Position numbers and translations under genes: made by a program
Part shown: in pieces, positions 40,817-49,007 of the stretch
How the letters are laid out: every line of letters starts with the position of its first letter
Position numbering within the stretch: the first letter of the stretch is position 1
Assembly: GCA_910587865.1 (NCBI GenBank)
Contig: CAJUNX010000030.1
Location: forward strand, 1 to 50,094
Length of the DNA stretch: 50,094 nucleotides
Direction: 5' to 3'
From: an uncultured Roseburia sp.
GTDB taxonomy: Bacteria > Bacillota > Clostridia > Lachnospirales > Lachnospiraceae
Notes under the pieces: generated by a model
Databases searched by the model: none
Told to the model about the DNA's origin: nothing
The model's input: the letters and a program-made list of their open reading frames with translations, nothing else

Positions 40817-41833
40817 TTAAAATGATTCGGCCGTCACGGTCTCACGAAGCTCCGAACACATGCCCGAAAAAACAGAATAGTCGATCCCGACCGCCTCCGC
40901 CGTCTCGGTATTGATCATGATAATGCCCCGCTCTAACGTCTGCACCGGGGTTGTCGCCGGATCGGCTCCGTTTACCAGAAGATCTACCGCCATATCCGCC
41001 GTCTTCGTTCCCAGCTCCACATAGCTGACGCCGTAGCCGCAGAACGCACCGTTTCGCGCGAACGAATCCGCACCGGTATAGTGCGGGATCCCCGCTTCCG
41101 TAAACTTCTCAAAGATCGCAAGCTCTGCCGTCATGATCGTATTGTCCTGCGGGGTAAATATCGCATCCACTTCCGCCGCCACCAGAGCGTCCGCCGCTGC
41201 CTGTACCTCCGCTCCCGTCGTTCCGGTCTTTTCTATGTACGCAATATTATTTGCGTCGCAGAACGCCTTTGCGGACTCGATCGAGCCGAGAGAGGAGGCC
41301 TGGCTTTTATCATAGAGCAGTCCGACCTTCGCGGTATCCGGATCTGCCGCAAGGATGAGCCCGAAGATCGCCTCCGTATCGATCGCGTCGGAGGTTCCGG
41401 TAATATTGGCGCCGGGCTCATTCAGGTCCGCGACCAGCCCTGCCCCCACCGGATCCGACACCGCCGAAAATACGATCGGCGTCTGCGACTCATCCGCCGC
41501 GCTCTGCATCACGACAGCCGCCGGCGTCGCGATGGGGATGATCACGTCCACCTCGTCCGCCAAAAGGTCCGCTGCGATCTGTGTCAGAACCGACGGATCC
41601 GCCTGGCCGTTAAAGGTGTAGTCCGCGTAATCAAACGTCACGCCAAGCTCCTCTCCCTTTGCGTCAAGCTCCGCTTCGATCGCCTTTTCGATCTGATTTA
41701 GCGACGCGTCATCCACATACCGGACGATACCGACCTTATAGACCGTCCCGGTCTCCCCTCCCTTTCCGCAGCCTGCCGCGGCTGCCGTCATCATCACTGC
41801 AAGGATTGCTGCCATCATTCTTCTTTTCATCAT
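40817..41833 (-). CDS. trpX: TrpX-type substrate-binding lipoprotein
   Basis: A 338-residue lipoprotein of the ABC_sub_bind family (signal MMKRRMMAAILAVM, lipobox AAAGC). The body has YKVGIVRYVDDASLNQIEKA, TPIVFSAVSDPVGAGLV and IFTPQDNTIMTAE. This family forms the first gene of trpXYZ transporters in Firmicutes, which import tryptophan or related aromatic compounds. Here it is directly downstream of a T-box leader whose specifier reads UGG, supporting tryptophan as substrate. Confidence 0.88.
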   Translation of the reverse strand: MMKRRMMAAILAVMMTAAAAGCGKGGETGTVYKVGIVRYVDDASLNQIEKAIEAELDAKGEELGVTFDYADYTFNGQADPSVLTQIAADLLADEVDVIIPIATPAAVVMQSAADESQTPIVFSAVSDPVGAGLVADLNEPGANITGTSDAIDTEAIFGLILAADPDTAKVGLLYDKSQASSLGSIESAKAFCDANNIAYIEKTGTTGAEVQAAADALVAAEVDAIFTPQDNTIMTAELAIFEKFTEAGIPHYTGADSFARNGAFCGYGVSYVELGTKTADMAVDLLVNGADPATTPVQTLERGIIMINTETAEAVGIDYSVFSGMCSELRETVTAESF

Positions 41834-41956
41834 CTTTCCCTCTTTTCCGCCGCAAAACGATCCGGTCTGCGGCTGTTTTGATATTGTCAGAAAAACGCTG
41901 AAAAGATCCCGGTGTGCCGGTGCATTTACCTTCCGTCAGATGGCGCGCCGGTGCAC

Positions 41957-42214
41957 AAAAAAACCGCCCCAGGCTGCTGCCTGAGACGGTAATAATTCAG
42001 ATTATTATCGCGGTACCACTCATCTTGACGAAAAAAGTCCACTCTCTTCATGTACAATCATACATGCCGGCTGGATAACGGGTCCGGGATCCCGGCGACG
42101 CCTACTGCTACTTCGGGCCGCCCTCGAAAGTCCATTCAGCAAAATCCTTCATACCGCAATCCCACCTCCTGCGGCTCTCTGTGAATCCTGATATATGCCT
42201 ACTACTCTTTCTCA
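41957..42214 (-). ncRNA. T-box leader, tryptophan type
   Basis: Minus-strand leader RNA that senses uncharged tRNA. The T-box sequence GATGAGTGGTACCGCG lies at 42009-42024 and contains the tRNA-acceptor-pairing UGGUACCGCG block. Stem I starts near 42210 (GAAAGAGTAGTAGG). On its 3' side the sequence GAATGGACTTTCGAGG places the specifier UGG (Trp) at 42132-42134. The terminator ACCGTCTCAGGC/GCCTGGGGCGGT (12 bp) is followed by seven T (41957-41963). Low tryptophan should favour readthrough into trpXYZ. Confidence 0.93.
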
Positions 42215-42234
42215 ACGGTTTTTCTTATGATAAC

Positions 42235-42263
42235 ACTTTAATACAGGAGAGCGGATTTGTCAA
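42235..42263 (-). promoter_or_regulatory. Sigma-A promoter of the T-box/trpXYZ operon
   Basis: On the minus strand a perfect TTGACA (42258-42263), 17-bp spacer, TAAAGT (42235-42240). Confidence 0.75.
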
Positions 42264-42313
42264 CCGGAAATTTTCGCCGGGGATGTACCGGAACCGGTAA
42301 CGCACCTTTATCT

Positions 42314-43255
42314 CTATGAAAAATACACCAGCTCGTCCTCCGGCGCTTCCGCCAGGACGACCGACACCGGATAGAGCACCGGCCCTTTTCCCTTGTATTC
42401 TTTCGCAAATTCCACGCGCACCTCGGCCGTGATATCGATCCAGGAGCGGTGCGGGATCTCCTCTTCCTTCGCATATTTGCACTTAAACCCGATAAAGGTC
42501 ACATCCTCCACACAGCAGGTCATCGCAAACCGTCCCGGCACGAACACACCCTTTTTCAGGCGCTCCGGATTATAGACCAGAGCCAGGAAATGTACTTTTT
42601 TCCCCTCATAACGCTTCGGGTTCTCCAGACAGTCCATATACCAGATGGCATAATCCGCATCCGTGATCTCAAGCTCGTCGCCCGAGATGTCAAACGGCAG
42701 CTCCTCCTCGCGCTCGTCGAGAGAGCCGTCCGCGCGTTCGTATACCAGCTGCGCCTTGCGGTTTAACGCCTTGACATTGCGGCGGAACTTCCCTTTGTCC
42801 GTGCTGTCGTCGCAGCGGTTGAAGATGACGACATCCGCGTGGAACAGCTGTTCCATGATCATGGTGCGCATATTGTTTAAATACAGTTCAAATGTCGTCG
42901 CATCCACCGTGGCGAGCTCCTGCACGATGATCCAGCCCTTCGGCAGCGGCGTCTCAAGAATCGTGTCAAGCTTCCAGGTGCCGTTGTACTCCAGAAAAAT
43001 CTGATCCGGCAGATATTCAAGATTTACTGACTGTAAAAACTCCGTCGTCAGATCCTCCTCCTTCTCCACCATCACCAGCCGGACATTCTTTGCCGCAAGC
43101 GCCTCGGCGTCATATTCTGTCTCTCCGTCCTCGCAGCAGATGATCAGACTTTTCGACCCGTCTGCAAACCCGTTTTCAAACAGAGTCTCCTTCACCAGTG
43201 ACGTTTTGCCGCTGTCCATAAAACCGGTAAATAAATAAATTGGTATCTCTTCCAT
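42314..43255 (-). CDS. CobW/COG0523 GTPase with DUF1980-like C-terminus
   Basis: A 313-residue G3E GTPase. P-loop FTGFMDSGKTSLV at residue 9. The usual CxCC metal motif is changed to IICCEDGETEYD. NRCDD supplies the guanine specificity. Residues from about 200 to the end resemble the C-terminal domain of TIGR03943/DUF1980 proteins (FVPGRFAMTCCVEDVTFIGF) and not the usual CobW_C domain. It is likely a metal chaperone or metal-transport accessory. It follows the His-rich COG0523 gene by 73 bp. Confidence 0.85.
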   Translation of the reverse strand: MEEIPIYLFTGFMDSGKTSLVKETLFENGFADGSKSLIICCEDGETEYDAEALAAKNVRLVMVEKEEDLTTEFLQSVNLEYLPDQIFLEYNGTWKLDTILETPLPKGWIIVQELATVDATTFELYLNNMRTMIMEQLFHADVVIFNRCDDSTDKGKFRRNVKALNRKAQLVYERADGSLDEREEELPFDISGDELEITDADYAIWYMDCLENPKRYEGKKVHFLALVYNPERLKKGVFVPGRFAMTCCVEDVTFIGFKCKYAKEEEIPHRSWIDITAEVRVEFAKEYKGKGPVLYPVSVVLAEAPEDELVYFS

Positions 43256-43328
43256 CGCAGCCTCCTACCCAGATTCCGACTTTCCTTCCCATCTGACGAC
43301 ACATTCCGTCCGGCAGGGGATCCGCCCG

Positions 43329-44612
43329 CTACGCGATTCCGAACAGTTCCTCGAGCGCATGCTCTTTTAAATCCGTTCCGATCACACACAGGCGTCCCGT
43401 ATAATCCGGCTCGCCGTCCCTAAGCTCGTACTCGCCCGGAACCATATCAAAATAGATCCAGGCCCCGTCGGCGCCGCCGACCATTCCCTTCGCCCGCAGG
43501 ATCGTGCCATAATCCTCCGTCTCACAGAGCGTCTTTAACACTTCCTCAATCTTTTCGCGCGTAAACTTATGCGGCGTCTCTTTTCCCCAGCTCGTAAAGA
43601 CCTCGTCGGCGTGATGGTGGTGATGCTCATGCTCATGGCAGCCGCACGTGCAGTCCGGACCGTGATCGTGACCTTCGTGATCATGATGACACTCATGGCC
43701 TTCGTGGTCGTGATGACGGCATTCATGGCCTTCGTGATCATGACCCTCGTGATCATGATGGCATTCATGGCCCTCGTGATCATGATGACACTCATGGCCC
43801 TCGTGGTCGTGATGATGGCATTCATGGCCTTCGTGATCATGGCAGCCGCATGTGCAGTCCGGACCGTGATCATGGTGATGGCACTCATGATCTTCGTGAT
43901 CATGACCCTCGTGATCATGATGACACTCATGGCCTTCGTGGTCGTGATGATGATGCGCATGCTCTTCCTGTTCACGCTTCGCGTGCGTCTCTGCGAGAAG
44001 CTTCATCTCCAGCGAGTCCTGCCCCTCCATCACTTTTAAGATCTGTTCGCCGCGAATCTGATCCCACGGCGTGGTGATCATCGCCGCCTTTTCATTTAAT
44101 GCCTGCATCTGTTTCACACAGAGCTCTAACTGCTCCGGTGTCGCGCTCTGCGTCCGGCTCAATACAATTGTAGTCGCATATTCGATCTGATTGTTGAAAA
44201 ATTCTCCGAATGCCTTCATCTGTTTGCCGGCTTTTAATGCATTTACCACCGTGACAAGCCCGGAAAGCTTCACATCCTCGTCCTTCTCCAGATCGATCAC
44301 GGACTTCATGACATCGGAGAGCTTGCCGACGCCCGACGGCTCGATTAAAATGCGGTCTGGGTGATAGCGGTCGAGCACCTCGTGCAGATTCTTCCCGAAA
44401 TCCCCGACCAGCGAGCAGCAGATACAGCCCGAATTCATCTCGGTGATCTCGATCCCCGCGTCCTTTAAAAATCCGCCGTCGATTCCGATCTCGCCGAACT
44501 CATTCTCGATCAGCACCAGCTTCTCCCCGGTGAACACCTCGTCAATCATCTTTTTAATAAATGTCGTCTTTCCGGCACCCAGAAAACCGGAAATAATATC
44601 AATCTTTGTCAT
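43329..44612 (-). CDS. CobW/COG0523 GTPase with very long His/Cys metal-binding insert
   Basis: A 427-residue G3E GTPase of the zinc-chaperone type. P-loop ISGFLGAGKTTF, CxCC motif SGCICCSLVGD, NALKAG and SRTQ as later G motifs. Between the GTPase domain and the CobW_C domain (from about residue 350) lies an insert of some 130 residues of repeats such as HDHEGHECHHDHEGHDHE. The motif HGPDCTCGCH occurs twice, suggesting an internal duplication. The insert should store or deliver Zn(II) or Ni(II). The start is ATG 44612 after AAAGGAAG. Confidence 0.92.
   Translation of the reverse strand: MTKIDIISGFLGAGKTTFIKKMIDEVFTGEKLVLIENEFGEIGIDGGFLKDAGIEITEMNSGCICCSLVGDFGKNLHEVLDRYHPDRILIEPSGVGKLSDVMKSVIDLEKDEDVKLSGLVTVVNALKAGKQMKAFGEFFNNQIEYATTIVLSRTQSATPEQLELCVKQMQALNEKAAMITTPWDQIRGEQILKVMEGQDSLEMKLLAETHAKREQEEHAHHHHDHEGHECHHDHEGHDHEDHECHHHDHGPDCTCGCHDHEGHECHHHDHEGHECHHDHEGHECHHDHEGHDHEGHECRHHDHEGHECHHDHEGHDHGPDCTCGCHEHEHHHHHADEVFTSWGKETPHKFTREKIEEVLKTLCETEDYGTILRAKGMVGGADGAWIYFDMVPGEYELRDGEPDYTGRLCVIGTDLKEHALEELFGIA
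43600..43985 (-). repeat. In-frame repeats coding the His/Cys insert
   Basis: Degenerate units of about 30 bp that encode HxHEGHECHH-type decapeptides inside the COG0523 gene. Copies differ mainly at silent positions. Two larger units end in the codons for CTCGCH. Confidence 0.85.
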
Positions 44613-44681
44613 CTGAACCGCTTCCTTTCTGTCTGCTGCCGTCCCTGGCAGCCTGAATCCTGTTTCAAAACGTATTTATTT

Positions 44682-44710
44682 TACCCTCTTTTTTTGCGAT
44701 TTGCAAACCC
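44682..44710 (-). promoter_or_regulatory. Sigma-A promoter of the COG0523 operon
   Basis: On the minus strand TTGCAA, 17-bp spacer, TAAAAT, within 44680-44710. The inverted repeat TTTGC-AAATC-GCAAA overlaps the -35 and could be a repressor site (Zur is a candidate, unproven). Coordinates are approximate. Confidence 0.5.
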
Positions 44711-44739
44711 CTGCGCCGAATTCATAAAAATTTTAGAAT

Positions 44740-44795
44740 AAGTTCAGCCATCCTCCGTGTGACGGGCGAATCATGCACGCATGAAGGCGCACGGA
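44740..44795 (+). repeat. Dispersed hairpin element, copy A
   Basis: The 12-nt box AAGTTCAGCCAT (44740-44751), an 8-bp stem TCCGTGTG/CGCACGGA (44754-44761, 44788-44795; one G-T), and an inner palindrome TCATGC-AC-GCATGA (44771-44784). The same box and core occur in copy B at 49658, with a different but again self-complementary stem. It lies between the COG0523 start and the ABC exporter stop. Confidence 0.7.
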
Positions 44796-44800
44796 CCGCA

Positions 44801-46537
44801 CTACTTGTGAAACTGCATCGTATAAAGCTTTTCGTACACGCCCTTCTTTGCCAGAAGCTCCTCGTGCGTGCCCTCCTCCTCGATGCCCTCATCGGTAAGC
44901 ACCAGAATCTTCCCGGCATTGCGGATCGTGGAGAGACGGTGTGCAATGACAAATGTCGTCCTGTTCTTCGCCAGCTTCTCAAGCGAATCCTGCACCACCT
45001 TCTCACTCTCGTTGTCGAGCGCGGAGGTCGCCTCGTCAAAAATCAGGATCGGCGGATTTTTTAAAAACACGCGCGCGATCGAGAGACGCTGCTTCTGCCC
45101 GCCGGAGAGCCTGATGCCGCGCTGTCCGATGTCCGTATCGTACCCGTTCGGAAGGCTCATGATAAATTCATGGGCGTTGGCGTTCTTCGCCGCCTCGATG
45201 ATCTCCTCCCTCGTGGCGTCCGGCCTGCCGTAGCGGATATTTTCATAGACTGTGCCGACAAACAGATAGACGTCCTGCTGCACGATGCCGATGTGATCCC
45301 TTAAGCTCTTGAGCTTTAAGTCGCGGACATCCTTCCCGTCGATTTTTACCGCGCCGCCCGTCACGTCGTAAAACCGCGGAATCAGGGAACAGAGCGTGCT
45401 CTTCCCCGCCCCGGAGGAACCGACAAGCGCCATATAGGATCCGGCCGGAACCGTAAGATTGATGTGGTTTAACACGCGCTCCGCATTCTCCTCATACTGG
45501 AAGGAGACATTTTCAAACGAGAGATCCCCACGCACATCGTTAAGCTCCGCGGCGTCCTTCTTATCCCGGATGTCCGACTCCACGGCCATGATCTCGCAGA
45601 AACGCTCGAAGCCGGTGTAGCCGTTCTGAAACTGCTCGGTAAAATCGATTAACGTCCGCACCGGATCCGTAAACACGCCGATGTAGAGCAGAAACGTCAC
45701 CAGGTCGCCGACGCTCACGCTGCCCTGCGAGATCAGGTACGCGCCCACCAGAATGACATTGACCTGGATGAGCGTCGTAAACGTGGTAAGCCCTGCCTGG
45801 AAGGTTCCCATGTAGCGGTAGCTGTTCTTCTTCGCAGAGAGAAACCCGTCGTTGCCCGCCTTAAACTTTTCATTTTCGATCTCCTCGTTGGCAAACGATT
45901 TGACGACGCGGATCCCGGAGAGATTGTCCTCGATCTGCGCATTGATCTCCGCGATCTTAATCCGGTTCTGCCGGAACGCAAGCCGCATCTTTTTATTCAG
46001 GAAAAATGCGAACAGCAGCATCACGGGCAGCACGAGAAAGGCCGCGAGCGCAAGCGCCGGATTGACGCTTAAGAGGATCACGAGCGCACCGGCGATCTTT
46101 AACACCGATAAAATGATATTTTCCGGCCCGTGGTGCATCAGCTCCGTGATGTCGAACAGATCCGTTGTGATCCGTGACATCAGCTGTCCGACCTTCTGAT
46201 TGTCGTAAAACGCAAACGACAGCTTCTGAAGATGGTCAAAAATCTCGGCCCGCATATTGTACTCGATCTTCGCCCCCATCACATGTCCGTAATTGGCGAT
46301 AAAAAACCGGCTGTAGCAGTCCACCGCGAGAAGCGCAAAGAGCATAACCGCGATCCGGCCGATCTGGCGCAGAATCTCCGCACTGTCCATATGGATCAGC
46401 GTCGAAGTCACATAACGCACGACAAGCGGCAGGGTCAGCGCCACCCCCGCCGATACCGCTGCAAAAAACATGTCCGCCCAAAAGATCCCACGGTAAGGTT
46501 TATAATAGGATAACATTCGTCTCAAATTACTCTTCAT
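44801..46537 (-). CDS. ABC exporter, fused membrane and ATPase domains
   Basis: A 578-residue half-transporter. The N-terminal type 1 exporter membrane domain spans about residues 1-310 (six segments, starting YYKPYRGIFWADMFFAAVSA). The ATPase has Walker A GSSGAGKST, Q-loop QQDVYLF, signature IRLSGGQKQRLSIARVFL, Walker B ILIFDEATSALD and switch IAHRLST. It probably works as a homodimer exporting lipids or drugs. The start is ATG 46537 after AAAGGAATCGG, with an upstream promoter (TTGACA, 16 bp, TAAAAT). Confidence 0.92.
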   Translation of the reverse strand: MKSNLRRMLSYYKPYRGIFWADMFFAAVSAGVALTLPLVVRYVTSTLIHMDSAEILRQIGRIAVMLFALLAVDCYSRFFIANYGHVMGAKIEYNMRAEIFDHLQKLSFAFYDNQKVGQLMSRITTDLFDITELMHHGPENIILSVLKIAGALVILLSVNPALALAAFLVLPVMLLFAFFLNKKMRLAFRQNRIKIAEINAQIEDNLSGIRVVKSFANEEIENEKFKAGNDGFLSAKKNSYRYMGTFQAGLTTFTTLIQVNVILVGAYLISQGSVSVGDLVTFLLYIGVFTDPVRTLIDFTEQFQNGYTGFERFCEIMAVESDIRDKKDAAELNDVRGDLSFENVSFQYEENAERVLNHINLTVPAGSYMALVGSSGAGKSTLCSLIPRFYDVTGGAVKIDGKDVRDLKLKSLRDHIGIVQQDVYLFVGTVYENIRYGRPDATREEIIEAAKNANAHEFIMSLPNGYDTDIGQRGIRLSGGQKQRLSIARVFLKNPPILIFDEATSALDNESEKVVQDSLEKLAKNRTTFVIAHRLSTIRNAGKILVLTDEGIEEEGTHEELLAKKGVYEKLYTMQFHK

Positions 46538-46603
46538 CGTCCGATTCCTTTCTTTTGACCGGCAGAATCTCATCCTGCGGCCCGCTTTACAGCAACTTCT
46601 TCC

Positions 46604-46631
46604 ATTTTAGCCGCTTTCCATAAAATGTCAA
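46604..46631 (-). promoter_or_regulatory. Sigma-A promoter of the ABC exporter gene
   Basis: On the minus strand a perfect TTGACA (46626-46631), 16-bp spacer and TAAAAT (46604-46609), 67 nt upstream of the start. The rest of the 46538-46926 gap holds the deoC terminator and no convincing gene. Confidence 0.7.
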
Positions 46632-46789
46632 GCGGACGGTGCGCCGTTTTCACAAATACACGCACACTGTCCGTTACAATCCGCGCCTTTGATGTTATAA
46701 AACGGCACGGCATCTGACGCAGGTGCAGCTTATCACCCCGAAAACAGAATCTCTTTCATGAAAAACAAAACCATATCCCCGGGAAAAAC

Positions 46790-46830
46790 ACGGGTGCAGA
46801 GGAAACCACAATCCGTTCCTCTGCACCCGT
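46790..46830 (-). terminator. Intrinsic terminator downstream of deoC
   Basis: A perfect 15-bp stem (ACGGGTGCAGAGGAA and its complement) with an 11-nt loop, followed on the minus strand by GTTTTTCC. It lies about 100 nt after the deoC stop. Confidence 0.8.
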
Positions 46831-46926
46831 CAAACATTCTGTGTCTGTTCCGATCAGTGACTACCCCATTGTCCATGGCCGGCGGGCTTCCTGCTTCATC
46901 GGCCCTGCTGCCCGCCATCTCCACAA

Positions 46927-47598
46927 TCATTCATATCCCTCACCGCTGTCCTCATTCTCCATCAGCTTCACCAGCCTGCTCGTCCCGAGCCGGTCTGCGC
47001 CGCGGCGGATCATCTCCTCTGCATCCTCAAACGAGGAAATTCCCCCGGCCGCTTTCACCTTTACGGACTTCCCGACATGCGTCCGCAGCAGTTCTACATC
47101 CGCCGGTGTCGCCCCGCCGGTCGAAAACCCGGTGGAGGTCTTAATGTACTCTGCCCCCGCCTTTGTCACGATCTCACACATTGTGATCTTCTCCTCCTCC
47201 GTGAGCAGGCAGGTCTCGATAATCACTTTTAAGATTCTTCCGCCGCATGCCTCGTGAACCCGGCGGATCTCCTCTTCGATCTCCCCGTACCGCCTGTCCT
47301 TTAAAAACCCGACGTTGATCACCATGTCGATCTCCTGCGCGCCGTTTGCGACGGCATCCCTTGTCTCAGACACCTTCACCGCCATGGTGCTGTATCCGTT
47401 CGGAAATCCGATCACGGTGCAGACCGGCAGCCTGCCGTCCACATACTCCGCCGCCTGTCTGACATAAGCAGCCGGGATGCACGCGGAGGCTGTCCCGTAC
47501 CTCATCGCCGCGTCAAGAACCTGGCGGATCTCCGCCCAGGTAGCCGTCTGCGCCAGCAGCGTGTGATCCACTTTTTTTAAAATATCCTGTTTTTCCAT
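46927..47598 (-). CDS. deoC: Deoxyribose-phosphate aldolase
   Basis: A 223-residue class I aldolase that splits 2-deoxyribose 5-phosphate into glyceraldehyde 3-phosphate and acetaldehyde in deoxynucleoside breakdown. Characteristic stretches: KKVDHTLLAQTATWAEIRQV, IGFPNGYSTMAVKVSET, NVGFLKDRRY, the Schiff-base lysine in AEYIKTSTGFSTGGAT, and VKVKAAGGISSFEDA. The start is ATG 47598 after GGAGGAAATC; an in-frame upstream extension lacks a ribosome site. No other deo genes are adjacent. Confidence 0.95.
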   Translation of the reverse strand: MEKQDILKKVDHTLLAQTATWAEIRQVLDAAMRYGTASACIPAAYVRQAAEYVDGRLPVCTVIGFPNGYSTMAVKVSETRDAVANGAQEIDMVINVGFLKDRRYGEIEEEIRRVHEACGGRILKVIIETCLLTEEEKITMCEIVTKAGAEYIKTSTGFSTGGATPADVELLRTHVGKSVKVKAAGGISSFEDAEEMIRRGADRLGTSRLVKLMENEDSGEGYE

Positions 47599-47759
47599 GA
47601 TTTCCTCCATACCTGAGTATTTTTCGCAGCCGGTATAAAAGCGACGTTCCTGTTCTCCCTGTATCAGGATAAAGAAACGCCGCGTCTGCATTGTAATCCG
47701 TTCTGTTTACCGTGTCAATGTATCTTTCACTTCCTGTTTCGCCCGTTTTTACATCATTT

Positions 47760-47787
47760 ATTATAGCAAACCTTCACAATTTGACAA
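47760..47787 (-). promoter_or_regulatory. Sigma-A promoter of deoC
   Basis: On the minus strand TTGTCA (47782-47787), 16-bp spacer, perfect TATAAT (47760-47765). A divergent TTGACA-17-TATACG overlaps it on the plus strand. Confidence 0.65.
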
Positions 47788-47874
47788 TCCATTTTTGAAA
47801 TATTATACGGCATCATATTCTCCTTATCCACCTTTGACATTGCCGGCACCACGTATAAATAATCAAAAAGTGTA

Positions 47875-47903
47875 TTGCTTTTCAGGCTGTTCTGATATAT
47901 AAT
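47875..47903 (+). promoter_or_regulatory. Sigma-A promoter of the riboswitch/MATE unit
   Basis: TTGCTT (47875-47880), 17-bp spacer, perfect TATAAT (47898-47903). Transcription should start near 47910, just upstream of the two leader hairpins. Confidence 0.7.
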
Positions 47904-47924
47904 ACCATATCAGAAACAACGTTG

Positions 47925-48006
47925 CTCTTTTGCCACCGGGTAAAGAGATTTTACGTCAGACTTTCTATCGTCAGGTCATAGAAGATAGAAAGCTCTGGCG
48001 TTTTTT
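47925..48006 (+). ncRNA. Terminator-type riboswitch, probably guanidine-IV (mepA motif)
   Basis: First hairpin CTCTTT/AAAGAG (47925-47930, 47942-47947) with loop TGCCACCGGGT. Second hairpin is the terminator: CGTCAGACTTTCTATC (47954-47969) pairs with GATAGAAAGCTCTGGCG (47984-48000; one G-T pair and a bulged C), loop GTCAGGTCATAGAA, then six T. Two hairpins whose loops might touch, ahead of a MATE gene, fit the mepA motif (guanidine-IV). I am matching from memory of the class and its gene context, so the ligand is uncertain; the attenuator itself is clear. Confidence 0.6.
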
Positions 48007-48024
48007 GGTTTTAAGGAGATGTCT

Positions 48025-48948
48025 ATGAAAGCAGAAACACTTTTCGGAGAATTTTTTCGCTATGTACTATTAAATATATGCGGCATGATTGGCTTATCAT
48101 GTTACATCCTTGCTGATACCTTTTTTATTTCAAACAGTTTGGGTGCAAATGGTCTGACTGCGCTTAACTTAGCGATCCCTATTTACAGCTTTATTCATGG
48201 ATGCGGTATGATGACCGGAATGGGAGGCGCAACAAAATATTCCATTTACAGAGGGCAAAAAGAATATAAAAATGCGGATCAGACTTTTTCAAATACAATA
48301 TGTATCATGTCGATACTGGCTGTCATTTTCGTACTAACAGGCATTTTCTTTTCTGAAAAACTGACAATATTATCAGGTGCCGACAGAGACGTTTTTCCTA
48401 TGACAAAGACATATTTACAGGTTATTCTGCTATTTGCTCCGGCATTTATGGCGAATGACACCCTGATCTGCTTCGTAAGGAATGACGGAAATCCCAAATT
48501 ATCTATGATTGCCATGCTGACCGGAAGCCTCTCAAACATTATTTTAGATTATATCTTTCTTTTTCCCCTTCATATGGGAATATTTGGCGCCGTAGCAGCC
48601 ACAGGATTAGCGCCTGTTATCAGCTTAATTGTTTTATCCAGGCATTGGTTTACAAAACAAAATCAGTTTCATTTCGTGCGAATAGCTCCGTCCTTCAGGC
48701 TGACAGGAACTATCGTTTCTTTAGGTATTCCGTCTTTCATCACAGAAATGGCATCCGGGATTGTAATGATCGTCTTTAATGCTATTATTCTGAACCTGCA
48801 GGGGAATATCGGCGTCGCTGCTTATGGTGTAGTTGCAAACTTATCACTTGTGGTTGTTTCAATTTATACCGGGATAGCGCAGGGAACACAGCCAGTTTTA
48901 AGCAGAGTATATGGAAAAGTGTTATCAGAAACTGTTCATTTCTTCTGA
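48025..48948 (+). pseudogene. Truncated MATE-family efflux transporter (MepA-like)
   Basis: 307 residues from ATG 48025 (AAGGAG 6 nt upstream; ATG 48019 sits on top of that site). MATE proteins have about 450 residues and 12 membrane segments; this one has about eight, for example YVLLNICGMIGLSCYILADT, GCGMMTGMGGATKYSIYRG and GDGNPKLSM-type NDGNPKLSMIAMLTGSLSNI. It ends abruptly after GIAQGTQPVLSRVYGKVL with SETVHFF and a stop. The missing C-terminal third is not found downstream, where a LUD gene begins 59 bp later, so a deletion is likely. The DNA is clearly AT-richer than its surroundings, which suggests a separate origin. Confidence 0.75.
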
Positions 48949-49007
48949 ACTGTGTTATAATTTTGTCAAAGATTTTTTTGAACTATAAGACATCCAGGAG
49001 GTAAACT

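Noticed and set aside
43600..43985. Regularly spaced repeats that might look like a CRISPR array
   Set aside because: The repeats are in frame, encode HDHEGHECHH-type peptides, lack unique spacers of constant size and have no cas genes nearby.
43569..44039. Long hydrophobic plus-strand reading frame opposite the His-rich GTPase
   Set aside because: It is the antisense reading of the His/Asp/Glu repeat (CAT/GAT/GAG codons become Met, Ile, Val). There is no ribosome site and the sense gene is certain.
46733..46930. Small minus-strand frame (65 codons) between deoC and its terminator
   Set aside because: It has no ribosome site, runs through the terminator hairpin and resembles nothing.
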